A stretch of 44,650 nucleotides of DNA from contig JADKBZ010000027.1 of the NCBI GenBank assembly GCA_016714815.1, positions 1-44,650 on the forward strand. The letters are read 5' to 3'. The DNA is from Holophagales bacterium. Its GTDB lineage: Bacteria > Acidobacteriota > Thermoanaerobaculia > UBA5066. Positions 1-7,822 of the stretch are shown one piece after another. How positions within the stretch are numbered: position 1 is the first letter of the stretch; every line of letters starts with the position of its first letter. Under the pieces are notes generated by a model. It was given only the letters and a program-made list of their open reading frames with translations. It had not been told where the DNA came from and ran no database searches. The position numbers and the translations under genes are program-made.

Positions 1-154
1 CTCCCCGTGTCGCCGTCCCTCACCTACCGGTCCGGGTGAAGCGGTGCCAGTTGCTCGGCCCGGCGCCGTCGGCCAGGGGGGACCCTTCGACCTGGTAGGC
101 CGAGGTGGCGGCTCCCCAGAGGAAGCCGGCGGGGAAGAGGGCGTTCTCTGACAT
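1..154 (-). CDS. Family 1 glycoside hydrolase (beta-glucosidase type), N-terminal edge, frameshifted
   Basis: The minus-strand frame from ATG 152-154 reads MSENALFPAGFLWGAATSAY followed by QVEG, the N-terminus of GH1 beta-glucosidases (FxWGxATSAYQxEG), and continues into the conserved NWHRF segment. A GAGGAG ribosome site lies just upstream, with TTTCA between it and the ATG. The frame then meets a TGA at 20-22. In the neighbouring frame the sequence continues as VRDGDTG, which matches the expected GH1 block (GRxRDGDTGD) directly after TGR. One extra G near 23-25 would restore the frame. The gene runs off the left edge, so the catalytic residues are not visible. In GH1 enzymes the product hydrolyses beta-glucosides or beta-galactosides; the substrate here cannot be told. 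Confidence 0.75.
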
Positions 155-231
155 TGAAACTCCTCGGGCGGCGGGGCGCGCGCAGCGTGCGCTGGGTTTC
201 CGATTATCCCCGGCCGAAGCAGAATCGGGGG

Positions 232-1101
232 ATGAGCGACGTCTCCCTCCTCGGAACCGGCCTTCTCGGCGCACCGATCGCCCTCCGCCTCGCCTCGACC
301 GGCCTCGAAGTGACGGTCTGGAACCGGACGGCCTCGAAATCGGAAGAGCTCGGTGAGGCGGGCCTCGCGGTGGCGGAGACGGCCGCCGGGGCTCTCCTCG
401 CCTCGCCCGTCGCGATCCTGATGCTGGCGGACGGTCCCGCGATTCGCGAGGTCCTCTTCTCCCCGGAGGCCCTCGCGGCCCTCGCGGGGCGGACCGTCGT
501 CCAGATGGGGACGATCGGTCCGGACGAGAGCCGTCTCTTCGCGGCGGAGGTCGCCGCCGCCGGAGGCGAATGGGTCGAGGCTCCCGTCCTCGGGAGCATT
601 CCCCAGGCCGACTCGGGAACGCTCCAGGTGATGGTGGGCGGAACGGCGGAGCAGCTCGGGAGGCTCGAGCCCGTCCTGTCGGCCCTCGGCAGGGACGTGC
701 GGCTCGTCGGCCCCGTCGGAAGCGCCGCGGCGCTGAAGCTCGCGCTGAACCAGCTGATCGGCTCGCTCACGGCCGCATTCGCCACGAGCCTCGCGTTCGT
801 ACGGGCCGAGGGGATCCCGCCGGAGCTCTTCATGGAGGTCCTCCGGCCGAGCGCCCTCTACGCGCCGACGTTCGACAAGAAGCTGGGGCGGATGCTCGAA
901 GGGGAGTACTCGAACCCGACGTTCCCGCTCCGGCTGCTGCGCAAGGACGTCGAGCTCTTCCGGCGCGCGGCCCTCGGGGCCGGCCTCTCCCCGCGCGTCG
1001 CCGAGGGGGTCCTCGACGTGGTCGACGCGGCGATCGGAAGGGGGCACGCGGACGCGGACTACTCCGCGCTCGCGGAAGGGATTCCGGGCCCGGCCCGCTA
1101 G
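232..1101 (+). CDS. NAD(P)-dependent beta-hydroxyacid dehydrogenase (3-hydroxyisobutyrate dehydrogenase / glyoxylate reductase type)
   Basis: 289 residues, the usual length of this family. The N-terminus has the Rossmann motif GTGLLG (8-13) and then WNRT (30-33); an Arg at this place usually goes with NADPH preference in the GLYR-like subgroup. EAPVLGS (116-122) matches the substrate-binding block normally written DAPVSGG. The KLALN segment (169-173) holds the catalytic Lys and the conserved Asn. The likely reaction is reversible reduction of a short 2- or 3-oxoacid or semialdehyde in the cytoplasm. ATG 232 was chosen because GGGGG sits directly before it and the Rossmann fold starts at once; an upstream TTG at 154 would add a non-homologous tail. 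It ends convergently with the STAS gene, the two stop codons sharing CTAG. Confidence 0.85.
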   Translation: MSDVSLLGTGLLGAPIALRLASTGLEVTVWNRTASKSEELGEAGLAVAETAAGALLASPVAILMLADGPAIREVLFSPEALAALAGRTVVQMGTIGPDESRLFAAEVAAAGGEWVEAPVLGSIPQADSGTLQVMVGGTAEQLGRLEPVLSALGRDVRLVGPVGSAAALKLALNQLIGSLTAAFATSLAFVRAEGIPPELFMEVLRPSALYAPTFDKKLGRMLEGEYSNPTFPLRLLRKDVELFRRAALGAGLSPRVAEGVLDVVDAAIGRGHADADYSALAEGIPGPAR

Positions 1102-1433
1102 CGCGAGAGCTGCTCGATCGCGGCCGCCTCGTCCTCGTGGATCGTGAAGATCCGGTGGAGGCGCGTCAGCTCGATGAGCGAACGGACGTCCTTCGTGAGG
1201 TTGAGGAGAGCGACGTCGCCCCCGGCCGCCCGGGCGGCATTCAGCGCGGTCACGAAGACCGACAGCCCGCTCGAATCGACGAAGGTGACGGCTGCGAGGT
1301 CGAAGAGGAGCTTCGCCCGCCCGGAGGCGACGATCTCCTTCACGTCCTTTCGCAGCTTGCCGGCGACGGCGGCGTCGAGTGTGCCGTGGAAGCGGAGGAT
1401 CTCGACCGGGCCGGAGGTGTCTCTCGTGAACAT
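1098..1433 (-). CDS. STAS-domain anti-anti-sigma factor (SpoIIAA/RsbV type)
   Basis: 111 residues, a single STAS domain. The phospho-acceptor region is VDSSGL (52-57), with Ser54 or Ser55 as the candidate phosphorylation site. It is preceded by a beta-strand (KLLFDLAAVTF) and followed by the helix SVFVTALNAARAAGG, as in SpoIIAA and RsbV. Such proteins bind an anti-sigma kinase when unphosphorylated and are reset by PP2C phosphatases. This window also encodes an RsbW-like HATPase (27170) and a REC-PP2C phosphatase (25989), so all three partner-switch components are present, though 25 kb apart and on opposite strands. A direct link is inference. AAGAGG precedes ATG 1431-1433. Confidence 0.88.
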   Translation of the reverse strand: MFTRDTSGPVEILRFHGTLDAAVAGKLRKDVKEIVASGRAKLLFDLAAVTFVDSSGLSVFVTALNAARAAGGDVALLNLTKDVRSLIELTRLHRIFTIHEDEAAAIEQLSR

Positions 1434-1605
1434 CCTCTTACGCTAGCAGGATGGAGGGCGAAATCCTAGTAGCGACAGGGCCCTGATTCGGGACTAAGCT
1501 AGCTTGTCGGATGGTACTGAGGCGCGTCGGTTCGTACGCGTTTCAGCCCCAGGTCTTTGGTACAGGGGTGACCGGGCGAAGAGCCTGGAGAATCAGAGGG
1601 GGCGC
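1434..1605. other. Intergenic leader between divergent STAS gene and polysaccharide operon
   Basis: This 172-base segment is the longest gene-free stretch in the window and must hold the promoters of the minus-strand STAS gene and the 30-kb plus-strand operon. A TAAGCT at 1495-1500 is a weak plus-strand -10 candidate, and a TAGGAT lies on the minus strand at 1463-1468. Neither has a convincing -35. Only short inverted repeats are present (for example CGCGT...ACGCG around 1523-1540). No JUMPstart/ops element or known riboswitch was recognised. Confidence 0.3.
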
Positions 1606-3285
1606 GTGACAGCGACTGGAGACGGCGCCGGACCGCAGACGGGAACGGACGAGGCCCCCCCGGCGCCGCCGTCCGCCGACGGGCGCGCGGAGCGGGAGGC
1701 GGCGACCTCGACGCTCAAGAACACCGTCTCGTCGAACGTGGCCGTCACCGTCGGCTCGAAGCTCCTTTACATGGCAACCCGGCTGGTGACGCCGCCGATC
1801 ATCCTGGCGTACGTCACCCTTCCCGAGTACGGGCTCTGGGCGACCTGCTTCATCCTCATCAGCTACGTCGGAATGGGGGCGTTCGGTGTCTCGAACGTCT
1901 ACATCCGGTATTCCGCGGAGTTCGCCGCGCGTGGCGAAACGGGCCGGATCAACCGGCTCGTCTCGACCGGGCTCACGGTTCTCACGGGCTTCGGGCTCGT
2001 GGTCCTGGGCGCCGTCTGGCTCGGCCTTCCGTCGATCCTGCGGGCGTTCAAGGTCCCGGCGGAGCTCCACACCGTCGCGCGCCTCCTGTTCGTCGGGACG
2101 GTCGCCGCCTTCGTCCTCGACCTGACGCTCGGAGCCGTGGCGTACGTCCTGACGGGGCTCCAGCGGATCGCCCTCGTCAACGGCGTCTGGGTCGTCGCGT
2201 TCCTGCTCGAAACCGCGCTGACTCTCGCCTTCCTCTTCGGGGGCCTCGGAATCGCATCGCTCCTCTGGGCGTTCGTGGCGCGGTCGGTCTTCTCGGTCGT
2301 CGCGCACTGGGTGCTTCTCCGGCGGGCTCTACCGGGCTTCGCCATCCGCATCCCGTCGTTCGATCGTGAGTCTCTCCGGCTCTTCGCCGGATACGGAACG
2401 GTCGTGCAGCTCTCGGGCCTTTTCGGAATGGTCCTACGGTCGATCGAGAAGGTGATCGCCGGAACGTTCATCGGGGTCGAGACGACGGCGCTCTTCGACC
2501 TCGGCGAGAAGTTTCCGATGATGGGGACGCAGATCCCGGGTTCGATTACGGGCGTTCTCCTCCCGGCCTCGTACCACCTCGAGGGGCAGAACCGCAGAGC
2601 CGAGATCCTCAAGCTCTACGTCAAGGGCGGCCGATACATGAACGTCGTTTGCGGGATCATGATGGGGTACATGACGGCCTTCGCCGCCCCGCTGATCACG
2701 GGCTGGATGGGGCCGGATCCGAAGTTCGTCCCCGCCATCCTGATCCTTGCGGTGTTTCCGATCGCGTGGCAGATGAACCTCCTGACGGGACCCTGCTCGG
2801 CGATCTTCCGCAGCTTCGGGAAGCCTTCGCAGGAGCTGGTCTATCCCCTCGTCCAGGCCATCCTCGTGGCCGTTTCCGTGGCCGCGGGCTTCGCCGCGTA
2901 CGGTCGGACGGTTCCGGTCGTGGCCGTTGCGGTCTCGGCCAGCATGGTCGCGAGCGCGCTCGTCTACCTCGCCTACGCGAACCGGCAAGGGGGGCTGTCG
3001 CAGGAGGAATGGTCCAGGAAGGTCCTGCTCCCCGGGCTGACGCCCTACCTCGTCGCGGGCGCGATCTTCCTCGCCGCGACGCCCGCCCTCGGTGCGGCGC
3101 ATTCGGGAAGGGGATGGGCGGTCGCCCTCGTGCTGGTCACCGGAACGGTTCACACGGCGATTTCCGGGTTCCTCTTCTACAGGTTCCACTGCGACTGGGG
3201 CGAGCGTGAGTTCCTGAGGAAGCAGGCCGCCCACACGCTCGGCTCGCTCCTCGCCAAGGCAGGGCTCTGGAAGGGCGCGGCGTGA
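1606..3285 (+). CDS. Wzx-like polysaccharide flippase (MATE/MurJ superfamily)
   Basis: About 559 residues. A disordered Pro/Ala/Glu-rich N-terminal segment is followed from about residue 45 by a polytopic membrane protein with many hydrophobic helices spread to the C-terminus. The start of the membrane part resembles PF01943/PF13440 polysaccharide transporters: NTVSSNVAVTVGSKLLYMA, then the conserved LPEYGLWA segment. The expected role is to flip undecaprenyl-linked repeat units across the inner membrane for periplasmic polymerisation. GTG 1606 is preferred because AGAGGGGG lies just upstream. A TTG at 1504 would add 34 residues of no recognised family. It is the first gene of the operon, and its TGA overlaps the next GTG (GTGA at 3282). 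Confidence 0.85.
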   Translation: MTATGDGAGPQTGTDEAPPAPPSADGRAEREAATSTLKNTVSSNVAVTVGSKLLYMATRLVTPPIILAYVTLPEYGLWATCFILISYVGMGAFGVSNVYIRYSAEFAARGETGRINRLVSTGLTVLTGFGLVVLGAVWLGLPSILRAFKVPAELHTVARLLFVGTVAAFVLDLTLGAVAYVLTGLQRIALVNGVWVVAFLLETALTLAFLFGGLGIASLLWAFVARSVFSVVAHWVLLRRALPGFAIRIPSFDRESLRLFAGYGTVVQLSGLFGMVLRSIEKVIAGTFIGVETTALFDLGEKFPMMGTQIPGSITGVLLPASYHLEGQNRRAEILKLYVKGGRYMNVVCGIMMGYMTAFAAPLITGWMGPDPKFVPAILILAVFPIAWQMNLLTGPCSAIFRSFGKPSQELVYPLVQAILVAVSVAAGFAAYGRTVPVVAVAVSASMVASALVYLAYANRQGGLSQEEWSRKVLLPGLTPYLVAGAIFLAATPALGAAHSGRGWAVALVLVTGTVHTAISGFLFYRFHCDWGEREFLRKQAAHTLGSLLAKAGLWKGAA

Positions 3286-3891
3286 TCCGGGCGTTCCTGC
3301 GCCACGTCGCCTTCCGGCACGGCCGCCTCGTCGGCCTCTACCGGCGGTTCTGCAGGCCCGACGGGAACGACTGGGCCGAGTTCCACCGCGCGCGCGGGAC
3401 CTTCCAGGCGATCGGCGAACACTGCTCGATCCAGCTCGACGCGAATCTCACCGATCCGAGGTTCCTGAGGCTGGGAAACAACGTGCGTCTCTCCTCGTGC
3501 ACCATCTTCGGCCACGACGGTTCCGTGAACATGCTCAACAGGGCCTACGGGGTCCAGCTCGACCGGGTGGGGAAGGTCGACCTCAAGGACAACGTCTACG
3601 TGGGCTACCGGGCCATCGTCCTGCCCGGGGTCACGATCGGCCCGAATGCGATCGTCGCGGCGGGTGCTCTCGTGACCCGCGACGTCCCGCCTGGCGCCGT
3701 GGTGGCCGGAGTTCCTGCCAAAGTCGTGGGGACGGTGGAGGAGACCGTCCGGCGCCTGCAGGAGCAACTGGACCGGTGGCCGTGGGCGCCCCTGGTCAGA
3801 GCCCGGGGAGAGCGCTACGACCCGGCGCAGGGAAGCCGAGATCCACCGGCTGAGGATGGCGTACTTCTGGGGTGACGAGGGGGAGCGGTGA
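3282..3891 (+). CDS. Left-handed beta-helix acyltransferase (WbbJ/Maa-like), frameshifted near its 3' end
   Basis: The protein has hexapeptide repeats typical of O-acetyltransferases: a first coil set around residues 50-80 and a second with the signature NVYVGYRAIVLPGVTIG and then VVAGVPAKVVG. As read, the frame ends at 3875 with an atypical tail (SRDPPAEDGVLLG). If one G of the GGG at 3831-3833 region is removed, the frame continues as EAEIHRLRMAYFWG, a common ending of such acyltransferases, and stops at TGA 3889-3891. That stop overlaps the GTG of the export gene exactly as the other junctions here do (GTGA). It probably decorates the exopolysaccharide repeat unit with an acetyl or other acyl group in the cytoplasm. 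The start GTG 3282 overlaps the flippase stop. Confidence 0.8.
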
Positions 3892-4877
3892 GGCCGGCCC
3901 GAGTCCAGGCCGCTGTCGTCGCCTTCCTGCTCGCAGGCGGCTGCAGCAAGGCGCCGCCACCGATCACCGACCCGTCGTTCCGTCCGATCACCAAGTCGAA
4001 GCAGGTCACGTTCTCCGGCTCGGAGGCGCTCGCCGAGTTCGAGGCGCCGGCCGACGAGGTCTACCGGATCTCCGAAGGCGACAAGCTCTCCGTCCTCGTC
4101 TGGGGGCGTCCGGAGCTGTCGGGGAAGAAGACCGTCGGCCCTGACGGACGCCTTTCCCTTCCCCTCGCCGGGTCGGTCTCCGTGGCGCTCCAGACCCGCG
4201 AGGAGGTCGTGGCGTCCCTCGAGAAGAGCCTCGAGAAGTACTACCTTCGGCCGTCGGTGAGCCTCGAGGTCGACGAGTACGTCGGCAATCGCATCGTCCT
4301 CCTCGGGCGCGTCGAGAGGCCCGGCATCATCCGCTTCGACGGACCGCCGACGCTCATCGAGGCCCTCGCGAAGGCCGGAGCGCTTCCCGTCCTCGACAAG
4401 AAGGCGACTCTCACCCGCTGCGCGGTGGTGAGGGGGCGCGACCGGATCCTCTGGGTCGACCTCAAGGCACTCCTTTCCTCCGGCCAGCTCTCGAACAACA
4501 TCCGGCTCCGCCAGGGAGACCTCGTCTACATTCCCGATTCCGACGACACGCTCGTCTACGTCCTCGGCGAGGTGCAGCGGCCCGGGGCTTACAGGCTCAC
4601 GCCCGACATGACGCTCCTGGACGCCCTCTCGGAGGCCGGCGGCCCGACGAAGGACGCCGCCCCGTCGAAGATGCAGCTCGTCCGCCCGCGCAGCCACCTG
4701 CAGCTCGACATCCCGTTTTCGACGCTTCTGGACCCGGTCGGGGATCACAACGTCGGCCTCGAAGAGGGCGACATCATCTGGGTGCCCAAGAGCGGGCTCG
4801 CCAAGCTCGGCTACACGTTTCAGCAGGTCAGCCCGTTCGCCAATCTCGTCGTCGTGGGTAAGGCGCTTACGAACTGA
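3888..4877 (+). CDS. Outer-membrane polysaccharide export lipoprotein (Wza/OPX family)
   Basis: 329 residues. A lipoprotein signal peptide ends in LLAGGC with lipidated Cys19. A Poly_export domain follows at roughly 57-130 (YRISEGDKLSVLVWG, then VGPDGRLSLPLAG). Two SLBB-type beta-grasp domains come next, at about 140-200 (VLLGRVERPGIIRF) and 222-300 (VYVLGEVQRPGAYRL). Members form the periplasmic and outer-membrane exit channel for capsule or exopolysaccharide and partner with a Wzz/Wzc-type copolymerase, here the gene at 7819. The C-terminus lacks an evident long amphipathic helix like that of E. coli Wza, so another outer-membrane pore may be needed; this is inference. GTG 3888 overlaps the stop of the repaired upstream acyltransferase frame. 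Confidence 0.92.
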   Translation: MRPARVQAAVVAFLLAGGCSKAPPPITDPSFRPITKSKQVTFSGSEALAEFEAPADEVYRISEGDKLSVLVWGRPELSGKKTVGPDGRLSLPLAGSVSVALQTREEVVASLEKSLEKYYLRPSVSLEVDEYVGNRIVLLGRVERPGIIRFDGPPTLIEALAKAGALPVLDKKATLTRCAVVRGRDRILWVDLKALLSSGQLSNNIRLRQGDLVYIPDSDDTLVYVLGEVQRPGAYRLTPDMTLLDALSEAGGPTKDAAPSKMQLVRPRSHLQLDIPFSTLLDPVGDHNVGLEEGDIIWVPKSGLAKLGYTFQQVSPFANLVVVGKALTN

Positions 4878-4878
4878 G

Positions 4879-6363
4879 GTGCAAGTGTCCGAAACGCGCT
4901 CCGGCCCGGACCCCGCCGTCCCGCTCGTCGTCGACCTCGACGGGACGCTGATTCTCTCGGACCTTCTCGACGAGTCGTTCCTTGCCGCCCTGAAGGAGAA
5001 TCCTTCGGCCGTGATCGGAGCGGTCGTCCCGCTTCTGAGGGGCGACAAGGCCGGCTTGAAGCGCCGGCTCGCCAGCGCCGGAGCGCTCGACGCGACGCTC
5101 GTCCCTCTGCGCGCCGAGCTCGTCGGCTTCCTGCGAGAGGAGAAGGCGAAGGGGCGGGTCCTCGTCCTGGCGACGGCTTCCGACAGGCTCCTCGTCGAGC
5201 CCCTCGCCGCGTCGCTCGGGTTGTTCGACGAATTCCTGGCCAGCGACGGCATAGTGAACCTCGGGGGCGAAGCGAAGCGCAAGCTCCTCGTCGAGCGTTG
5301 GGGAGAGAAAGGGTTCGACTACGCAGCCGACCGCCGGACGGACCTTCCCGTCTTCCGAAGCGCGCGGCGGGCGATTCTCGCGGGGCCCGGGACTTCTCTG
5401 CGAGCCGAAGTCGAAAGGGCGGGGACGCCCGTAGCCGCCGAGTTCCCCGACAAGGGGGGTGGCCCTCGCACCGTGGCGAAGGCGATCCGGGTGAAGCAGT
5501 GGGTCAAGAACGTTCTCGTCTTCGTACCGCTCGTGACGGGCCACGTTCTCGGCCTGGCCGCCCTCCAGGCCGCGCTCGTCGCCTTCGTCGCGCTCAGCCT
5601 CTGCGCGTCGGCGATCTACGTCCTGAACGACCTGATGGACCTCGCGGCCGACCGAAAGCACCACAAGAAGAAGAGCCGGCCGTTCGCCAGCGGGGCCCTC
5701 TCGATCCGGGCGGGTCTCGCGCTCGTCCCGCTCCTCCTCGCGGGGGCGGCCGCGCTCGCCCTCGCCCTCACTCCCGGAGCCCGGGTCGTCCTCCTCGTGT
5801 ATCTGGCGACCACGACGCTCTACACGTTCTTCCTCAAGCGAAAGGTCCTGGTCGACGTCTTCACCCTGGCGTTCCTCTACACGCTCAGAGTCCTCCTGGG
5901 CGGAGCGGCCACGAACGTTCTCGTGTCGCCGTGGCTCCTCGCGTTCTCGGTCTTCATCTTCCTCTCCCTCGCCTTCGTGAAGCGAGCCTCCGAGCTCATC
6001 GCTCTCAAGGAACAGGGCCGGGAAGGTGCGTCGGGCCGGGACTGGTTCATCTGGGACTCCCTCGTCGTCCACGTTCTCGGGGTTGCGAGCGCCTGGCTCT
6101 CGGGACTCGTCCTGGCGATCTACATCAACAGCGACGTCGTCAAGAAGCTCTACACCCATCCGGGCTGGCTCTGGCTCCTGGTGCCGGCATTCCTCTACTG
6201 GTCGAGCCGGGTCTGGGTGCTCGTCGGCCGCGGCTCGATGGACGAGGACCCGATCGTCTTCGCCACTCGCGACCGGATCACCTGGGGGATCGCCCTCCTC
6301 ACCCTCGGGATCCTCATGATGGCGTCGCGGGGACCCTTCGGGATCCCCGGCCTGATGGAGTGA
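4879..6363 (+). CDS. HAD phosphatase-like domain fused to UbiA-family prenyltransferase (DPPR synthase-like)
   Basis: About 494 residues. The N-terminal half is a HAD domain: motif I DLDGTLILSD (about 19-28), motif II LATASD, and an acidic motif in YAADRRTDLPVF. The C-terminal half is a polytopic UbiA domain with the Asp-rich motif NDLMDLAADRKHHKKKSRPF and a second DVF...YTLR motif. It resembles decaprenyl-phosphate phosphoribosyltransferases (Rv3806c type) that move 5-phosphoribose onto a polyprenyl phosphate. The fused HAD could remove the 5-phosphate, giving polyprenyl-phosphoryl-ribose (or a later arabinose) as a lipid-linked donor. This is family knowledge plus inference. Its place between OPX and a GT39-like protein, a class that uses polyprenyl-phosphate sugars, supports it. 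GTG 4885, spaced five bases from a GAGG, is an alternative start. Confidence 0.82.
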   Translation: MQVSETRSGPDPAVPLVVDLDGTLILSDLLDESFLAALKENPSAVIGAVVPLLRGDKAGLKRRLASAGALDATLVPLRAELVGFLREEKAKGRVLVLATASDRLLVEPLAASLGLFDEFLASDGIVNLGGEAKRKLLVERWGEKGFDYAADRRTDLPVFRSARRAILAGPGTSLRAEVERAGTPVAAEFPDKGGGPRTVAKAIRVKQWVKNVLVFVPLVTGHVLGLAALQAALVAFVALSLCASAIYVLNDLMDLAADRKHHKKKSRPFASGALSIRAGLALVPLLLAGAAALALALTPGARVVLLVYLATTTLYTFFLKRKVLVDVFTLAFLYTLRVLLGGAATNVLVSPWLLAFSVFIFLSLAFVKRASELIALKEQGREGASGRDWFIWDSLVVHVLGVASAWLSGLVLAIYINSDVVKKLYTHPGWLWLLVPAFLYWSSRVWVLVGRGSMDEDPIVFATRDRITWGIALLTLGILMMASRGPFGIPGLME

Positions 6364-6367
6364 AAGC

Positions 6368-7822
6368 ATGACCGCGAGCCGGGAACGAGTACTTCTTCTC
6401 CTGCTCGTGGGCGCCGTCCTCGGAGCGAACCTCCTGACGGCGGCGCGCTATCCCGCAGTCTGGGTCGACGAAATCCAGTTTGCGGACCCCGCGGTCAACT
6501 TCGTCCTCGGGAACGGCTTCACCTCCTCGGTCTGGGTGAAGCAGGGCGCGCACGAGACGTTTGCGGGCAACGCGCCTCTCTACCCGGTTCTTCTCGCGGG
6601 CTGGCTCTCGGTGTTCGGAGTCTCCGCAACGGCTGTCCGGTCGTTGAACTACGTCCTCGTGTCGCTCCTGTCCGTCCTCGTTCACACCCTTCTCTCGAGG
6701 TCGGAGCGAGTGCGGTCCGCCTGGTTGCGGCTCGGCGCTGCCGCCCTCGTCCTGACGGCTCACGGGATGACCTTCTCCTACAGGATGGGTCGCTATGACA
6801 CCCTCGGCATGGTCTGGCTGGCGGTCGCCGCGCTCCTCTGGGACGCTCCGAGATCCGGCGGTCGGCTGGCCGGGCTCTTCGCCGTCGGTCTGCTCCTGGC
6901 GCCGACCGGGCTGCAGCTGGTGCCAGCGACGATTCTCCTCTGCGGCCTGGCCGTCCTCTTCCGGCCCCGTGAGGACGCTCCGCGCGCCGCCTCCCTTCTC
7001 GCCGGCCTCGTCGGCGGCGTGGTGCTGCTCCGGGTCGTCCTCGGGGCGATCGGCACCTGGGACGCCTTCCGGGCCTCGACGGGAGCCGTCGGAGTGATCG
7101 GAAAGAGCATCCTCGGAAAGATCCTCGACCTCCCGCGCGTCTACTCGGCCGACAAGAGCCTCGTCCTCCTGGCGCTCGCCGCACTCCTCCTTCTCGTTCC
7201 GACCCGGAAGGCGGTCCTCGCGGCGCCCCGAAGCAGCCTGCTGCTCTTCGGCGTGGCCACCCTGGCGGTCGTCCCGTCCGCCCTGCAGGTCGCTGCGAAG
7301 TTCCCTCTCTACTACTCGTGGATGGCGTTCCTGCCGCTTCTGGCCGGCGTGACGGCGACGCTCGGGGCGGGAGGGGTGCCGCGGCCGGCGCGCGCGGCCG
7401 CCCTGGCTCTCCTCGTCGCTGCCGCTGCCGTGGGGCTGCCGTTGCGCCTCGCGGCCGTGACGAGCGCGTGGGACGCGCGTGACCCGGCCCGGCTGGAGAA
7501 CGAGCTCGGGGCGCGCCTTGCATCGGACGACGTCGTCGTGGGGGACTTCAAGGGGTACTACGTCGTGAAGGCGAGGTCGAACGCCTTCTACGGGCTTCCG
7601 TACCTCGGAATCATGACGCCTTCCGAGAAGGAGTCGGTGACCGCCCTCGTCCTGAAGCCGGAAGCGGCGGAGACGGTGATGCGCATCGTCGGCGGCACGT
7701 GGGCCGCGGAGGGAGCGGACCTGGCGGCCGGGAGCGTCTTTCCGGAGCCGGGGCTCTTCCGGTTCGCACGCGAGCTGCGCGACGAGAACTATCCGCTCCG
7801 GATCTACCGGAGAGTCCGATGA
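6368..7822 (+). CDS. Polytopic GT-C fold glycosyltransferase (GT39/ArnT/PMT-like)
   Basis: 484 residues with about ten or more hydrophobic helices. Near the N-terminus (about residues 32-36) is VWVDEIQFADP, an acidic pair in the first periplasmic loop, typical of GT-C enzymes that use polyprenyl-phosphate-linked sugars. The NAPLYPVLLAGWLSVFG segment that follows is also family-like. The soluble C-terminal part (from about 380) is periplasmic in relatives. The likely role is adding a side sugar to the polysaccharide repeat after flipping, perhaps from the lipid donor made by the preceding HAD-UbiA gene. Start ATG 6368 lies four bases after the previous stop, with GGAG seven bases upstream. The end overlaps the next gene by ATGA. 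Confidence 0.78.
   Translation: MTASRERVLLLLLVGAVLGANLLTAARYPAVWVDEIQFADPAVNFVLGNGFTSSVWVKQGAHETFAGNAPLYPVLLAGWLSVFGVSATAVRSLNYVLVSLLSVLVHTLLSRSERVRSAWLRLGAAALVLTAHGMTFSYRMGRYDTLGMVWLAVAALLWDAPRSGGRLAGLFAVGLLLAPTGLQLVPATILLCGLAVLFRPREDAPRAASLLAGLVGGVVLLRVVLGAIGTWDAFRASTGAVGVIGKSILGKILDLPRVYSADKSLVLLALAALLLLVPTRKAVLAAPRSSLLLFGVATLAVVPSALQVAAKFPLYYSWMAFLPLLAGVTATLGAGGVPRPARAAALALLVAAAAVGLPLRLAAVTSAWDARDPARLENELGARLASDDVVVGDFKGYYVVKARSNAFYGLPYLGIMTPSEKESVTALVLKPEAAETVMRIVGGTWAAEGADLAAGSVFPEPGLFRFARELRDENYPLRIYRRVR

Noticed and set aside
1504..1605. Upstream TTG start for the flippase (34 extra residues)
   Set aside because: No ribosome site and no homology; GTG 1606 has AGAGGGGG at the right distance.
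1434..1605. JUMPstart/ops element or c-di-GMP riboswitch before the polysaccharide operon
   Set aside because: The ops core and GEMM consensus blocks are not present; only weak short inverted repeats are seen.
3177..5282. Long minus-strand open frame (about 700 codons) opposite the acyltransferase, export and HAD-UbiA genes
   Set aside because: Low-complexity Arg/Glu/Asp/Gly-rich translation, no family motif, and it lies opposite three well-supported genes; a codon-bias shadow in GC-rich DNA.
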